The position numbers and the translations under genes are program-made. From Synergistaceae bacterium (GTDB taxonomy: Bacteria; Synergistota; Synergistia; Synergistales; Aminobacteriaceae), in assembly GCA_017458545.1 (NCBI GenBank), contig JAFTBA010000083.1, positions 1 through 7,034 on the forward strand: a DNA stretch of 7,034 nt, read 5' to 3'. The notes below the pieces were generated by a model. The model was not told the origin of the DNA, ran no database searches, and worked only from the letters and a program-made list of their open reading frames with translations. Of the stretch, positions 5,967 to 7,034 are shown in pieces (within the stretch, counting starts at the first letter, position 1; every line of letters begins with the position of its first letter).

Positions 5967-5981
5967 ATTGAAGTATTCAAT
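5967..5981. promoter_or_regulatory. Inverted repeat ATTGAA-N3-TTCAAT next to the -35 element, possible regulator site
   Basis: Two perfect 6-bp arms separated by GTA directly abut the upstream edge of the proposed -35 (5961-5966). This is where an activator dimer typically binds. Together with the palindrome over the -10 it suggests two-site control of the operon. No regulator gene is in the window. Confidence 0.4.
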
Positions 5982-6001
5982 CAGTTATTTACATAATAAA
6001 T

Positions 6002-6029
6002 CTCCCCCTCACCGTTTCATGAGGGGGAG
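6002..6029 (-). terminator. Rho-independent terminator after the hydrolase-AKR gene
   Basis: CTCCCCCTCA (6002-6011) and TGAGGGGGAG (6020-6029) form a perfect 10-bp GC-rich stem with an 8-nt loop. On the minus strand it follows the stop at 6050 by about 20 nt and is succeeded by the T-rich ATTTATTATG. On the plus strand a run of six T lies five nt beyond the stem, so it could also stop plus-strand transcripts. It separates the fusion gene from the three-gene reductase operon. Confidence 0.8.
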
Positions 6030-6049
6030 TAATGTTTTTTGAACGACAA

Positions 6050-7034
6050 TTAATCTTCGGGCTTCCAGTCGTTGAACCTCTGCGAACTCTCGAACGTCCC
6101 CGTGTAAAATCTCTTCTCGCCGTCAAGCGAACGCATTTTCCTCATGTCGGCCTCCGAAAGCTCAAAGTCAAGCACCGTTATATTCTGCCTTATGTGATTC
6201 TCACTTCTTGAACCGGGTATAGTACTGAAACCTTCCTGAACGTGCCACCTCAATATTATCTCCGCAGGTGTCTTCCCGTAACGCCCTGCAATCTCATTAA
6301 TCACAGGGTCGGCAAACAGCACGGCATTACCGCCGTGAGTCCCTCCCAACGGATACCACCCCTCAACAGCTATGTTATTCTCAGCGCACTTCCTGCGGAA
6401 TGCCTTTCTCTGCGCGTAAGGGTGAAGTTCTATCTGAACGATTGCAGGTTTGATTTCGGCCTTTGCGAGAACATCATCAAATAATTTTTCGTTGAGGTCA
6501 AAATTCGACAGACCTATCGCACGTACTTTCCCTGCTTTAACGGCAGCTTCAAGACCTCTCCACCCTGCCATGTAATTGCCCACAGGCTGATGAAGATAAA
6601 GCAAATCTATGTAGTCAGTCCCTAAACGTTCGAGCATTTTGTTGATTGACTCTTCGACGTTGCCCGAATTGTAGTCAGTAGGCCACAGCTTACTCGTTAT
6701 CCATATTTCGTTTCGCGGAATGCCAGACTCTTTCACAGCAGCACCTACTCCGCGCTCGTTCTGATACGCGTGGGCAGTGTCAATATGTCTGTAACCTGCA
6801 CGCAATGCAGCGAGTACAGCGTCATGAGCCTGTTCAGCGTTCGAGTTGAATGTTCCTATTCCGAACTGGGGAATGCTCAGGCCGTTATTGAGCTGAATTT
6901 TTGCTGTTGACGCAGGCTCGTCAATCATCTTAATCATTCTCAGCCATGCGAGAAATTCCGTCGGCCAAAGATAATTAGTGAACGGTTTATGACCCATTCC
7001 GAAATTATGACCGCCCTGACCGTAGAGATGAAGC
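6050..7034 (-). CDS. Aldo/keto reductase fused to the C-terminus of an alpha/beta hydrolase (5' partial)
   Basis: The frame is open from the window edge, so the protein is cut at its N-terminus. The AKR part begins around KIQLNNG. Counting from the internal Met encoded at 6997, its tetrad is Asp73 and Tyr78 (HIDTAHAY), Lys103 (TSKLW) and His136 (LYLHQP), with IGLSNF (151-156) and the cofactor-binding IPGSRS (260-265). This is typical of the AKR5 group that includes 2,5-diketogluconate reductases. The residues before it read LYGQGGHNFGMG and then WPTEFLAWL, which resembles the catalytic-histidine loop and last helix of esterase-type alpha/beta hydrolases (acetyl-xylan-esterase-like). No stop and no good ribosome binding site separates the two, although Met codons at 6937 and 6928 could start a stand-alone AKR. 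A fusion is the best reading; an internal start or a recent stop loss remain possible. A strong hairpin follows the stop. Confidence 0.85.
   Translation of the reverse strand, partial: LHLYGQGGHNFGMGHKPFTNYLWPTEFLAWLRMIKMIDEPASTAKIQLNNGLSIPQFGIGTFNSNAEQAHDAVLAALRAGYRHIDTAHAYQNERGVGAAVKESGIPRNEIWITSKLWPTDYNSGNVEESINKMLERLGTDYIDLLYLHQPVGNYMAGWRGLEAAVKAGKVRAIGLSNFDLNEKLFDDVLAKAEIKPAIVQIELHPYAQRKAFRRKCAENNIAVEGWYPLGGTHGGNAVLFADPVINEIAGRYGKTPAEIILRWHVQEGFSTIPGSRSENHIRQNITVLDFELSEADMRKMRSLDGEKRFYTGTFESSQRFNDWKPED

Noticed and set aside
6242..6484. Plus-strand open frame of 80 codons inside the AKR gene
   Set aside because: Antisense shadow of the reductase barrel; nothing recognisable in the translation.

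Overview
The window looks like bacterial chromosome of moderate GC. Nearly all genes lie on the minus strand. The order hslV-hslU-codY combined with a bona fide CodY points to a Gram-positive-type lineage: Bacillota, or more tentatively Synergistota, which I recall also carrying CodY. The lineage is an inference from gene content only; no rRNA or marker alignment could be run.

Layout from left to right (transcription runs right to left unless noted). Positions 34-311 hold three tRNA genes, transcribed as Thr(UGU), Tyr(GUA), Thr(GGU). A near-consensus promoter (TTGACA, 17 bp, TAAAAT) drives them from the gap just after codY. Positions 367-3169 hold the compact unit hslV > hslU > codY: the proteasome-like HslUV protease followed by the GTP/branched-chain amino acid sensing repressor CodY. 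hslV and hslU overlap by ATGA, and the codY ribosome binding site sits on the hslU stop codon. A promoter precedes hslV. Positions 3251-3421 (plus strand) hold a 56-codon remnant of a Vat/CatB-type xenobiotic acetyltransferase, followed by a terminator hairpin with T-runs on both sides.

Positions 3511-5903 form a tight three-gene operon (gaps of 2 and 3 nt): a YajO-like aldo/keto reductase, a LacA/Maa-like sugar O-acetyltransferase and a short-chain dehydrogenase. The gap upstream of it carries a candidate promoter and two perfect inverted repeats. Positions 6050-7034 hold a second, AKR5-like aldo/keto reductase with a strong hairpin after its stop. Its reading frame stays open to the window edge, and the upstream residues look like the C-terminus of an alpha/beta-hydrolase esterase, so it appears to be an esterase-reductase fusion cut by the window.

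The left half is housekeeping (translation, proteolysis, nutrient sensing). The right half is an accessory carbonyl-reduction and acyl-transfer module, probably for small carbohydrates or reactive carbonyls, with the substrate unknown. I see no CRISPR array, insertion sequence or phage gene. The most interesting points are the hydrolase-AKR fusion, the acetyltransferase remnant, the diverged ligand pocket of CodY, and the palindromes in the reductase operon promoter.
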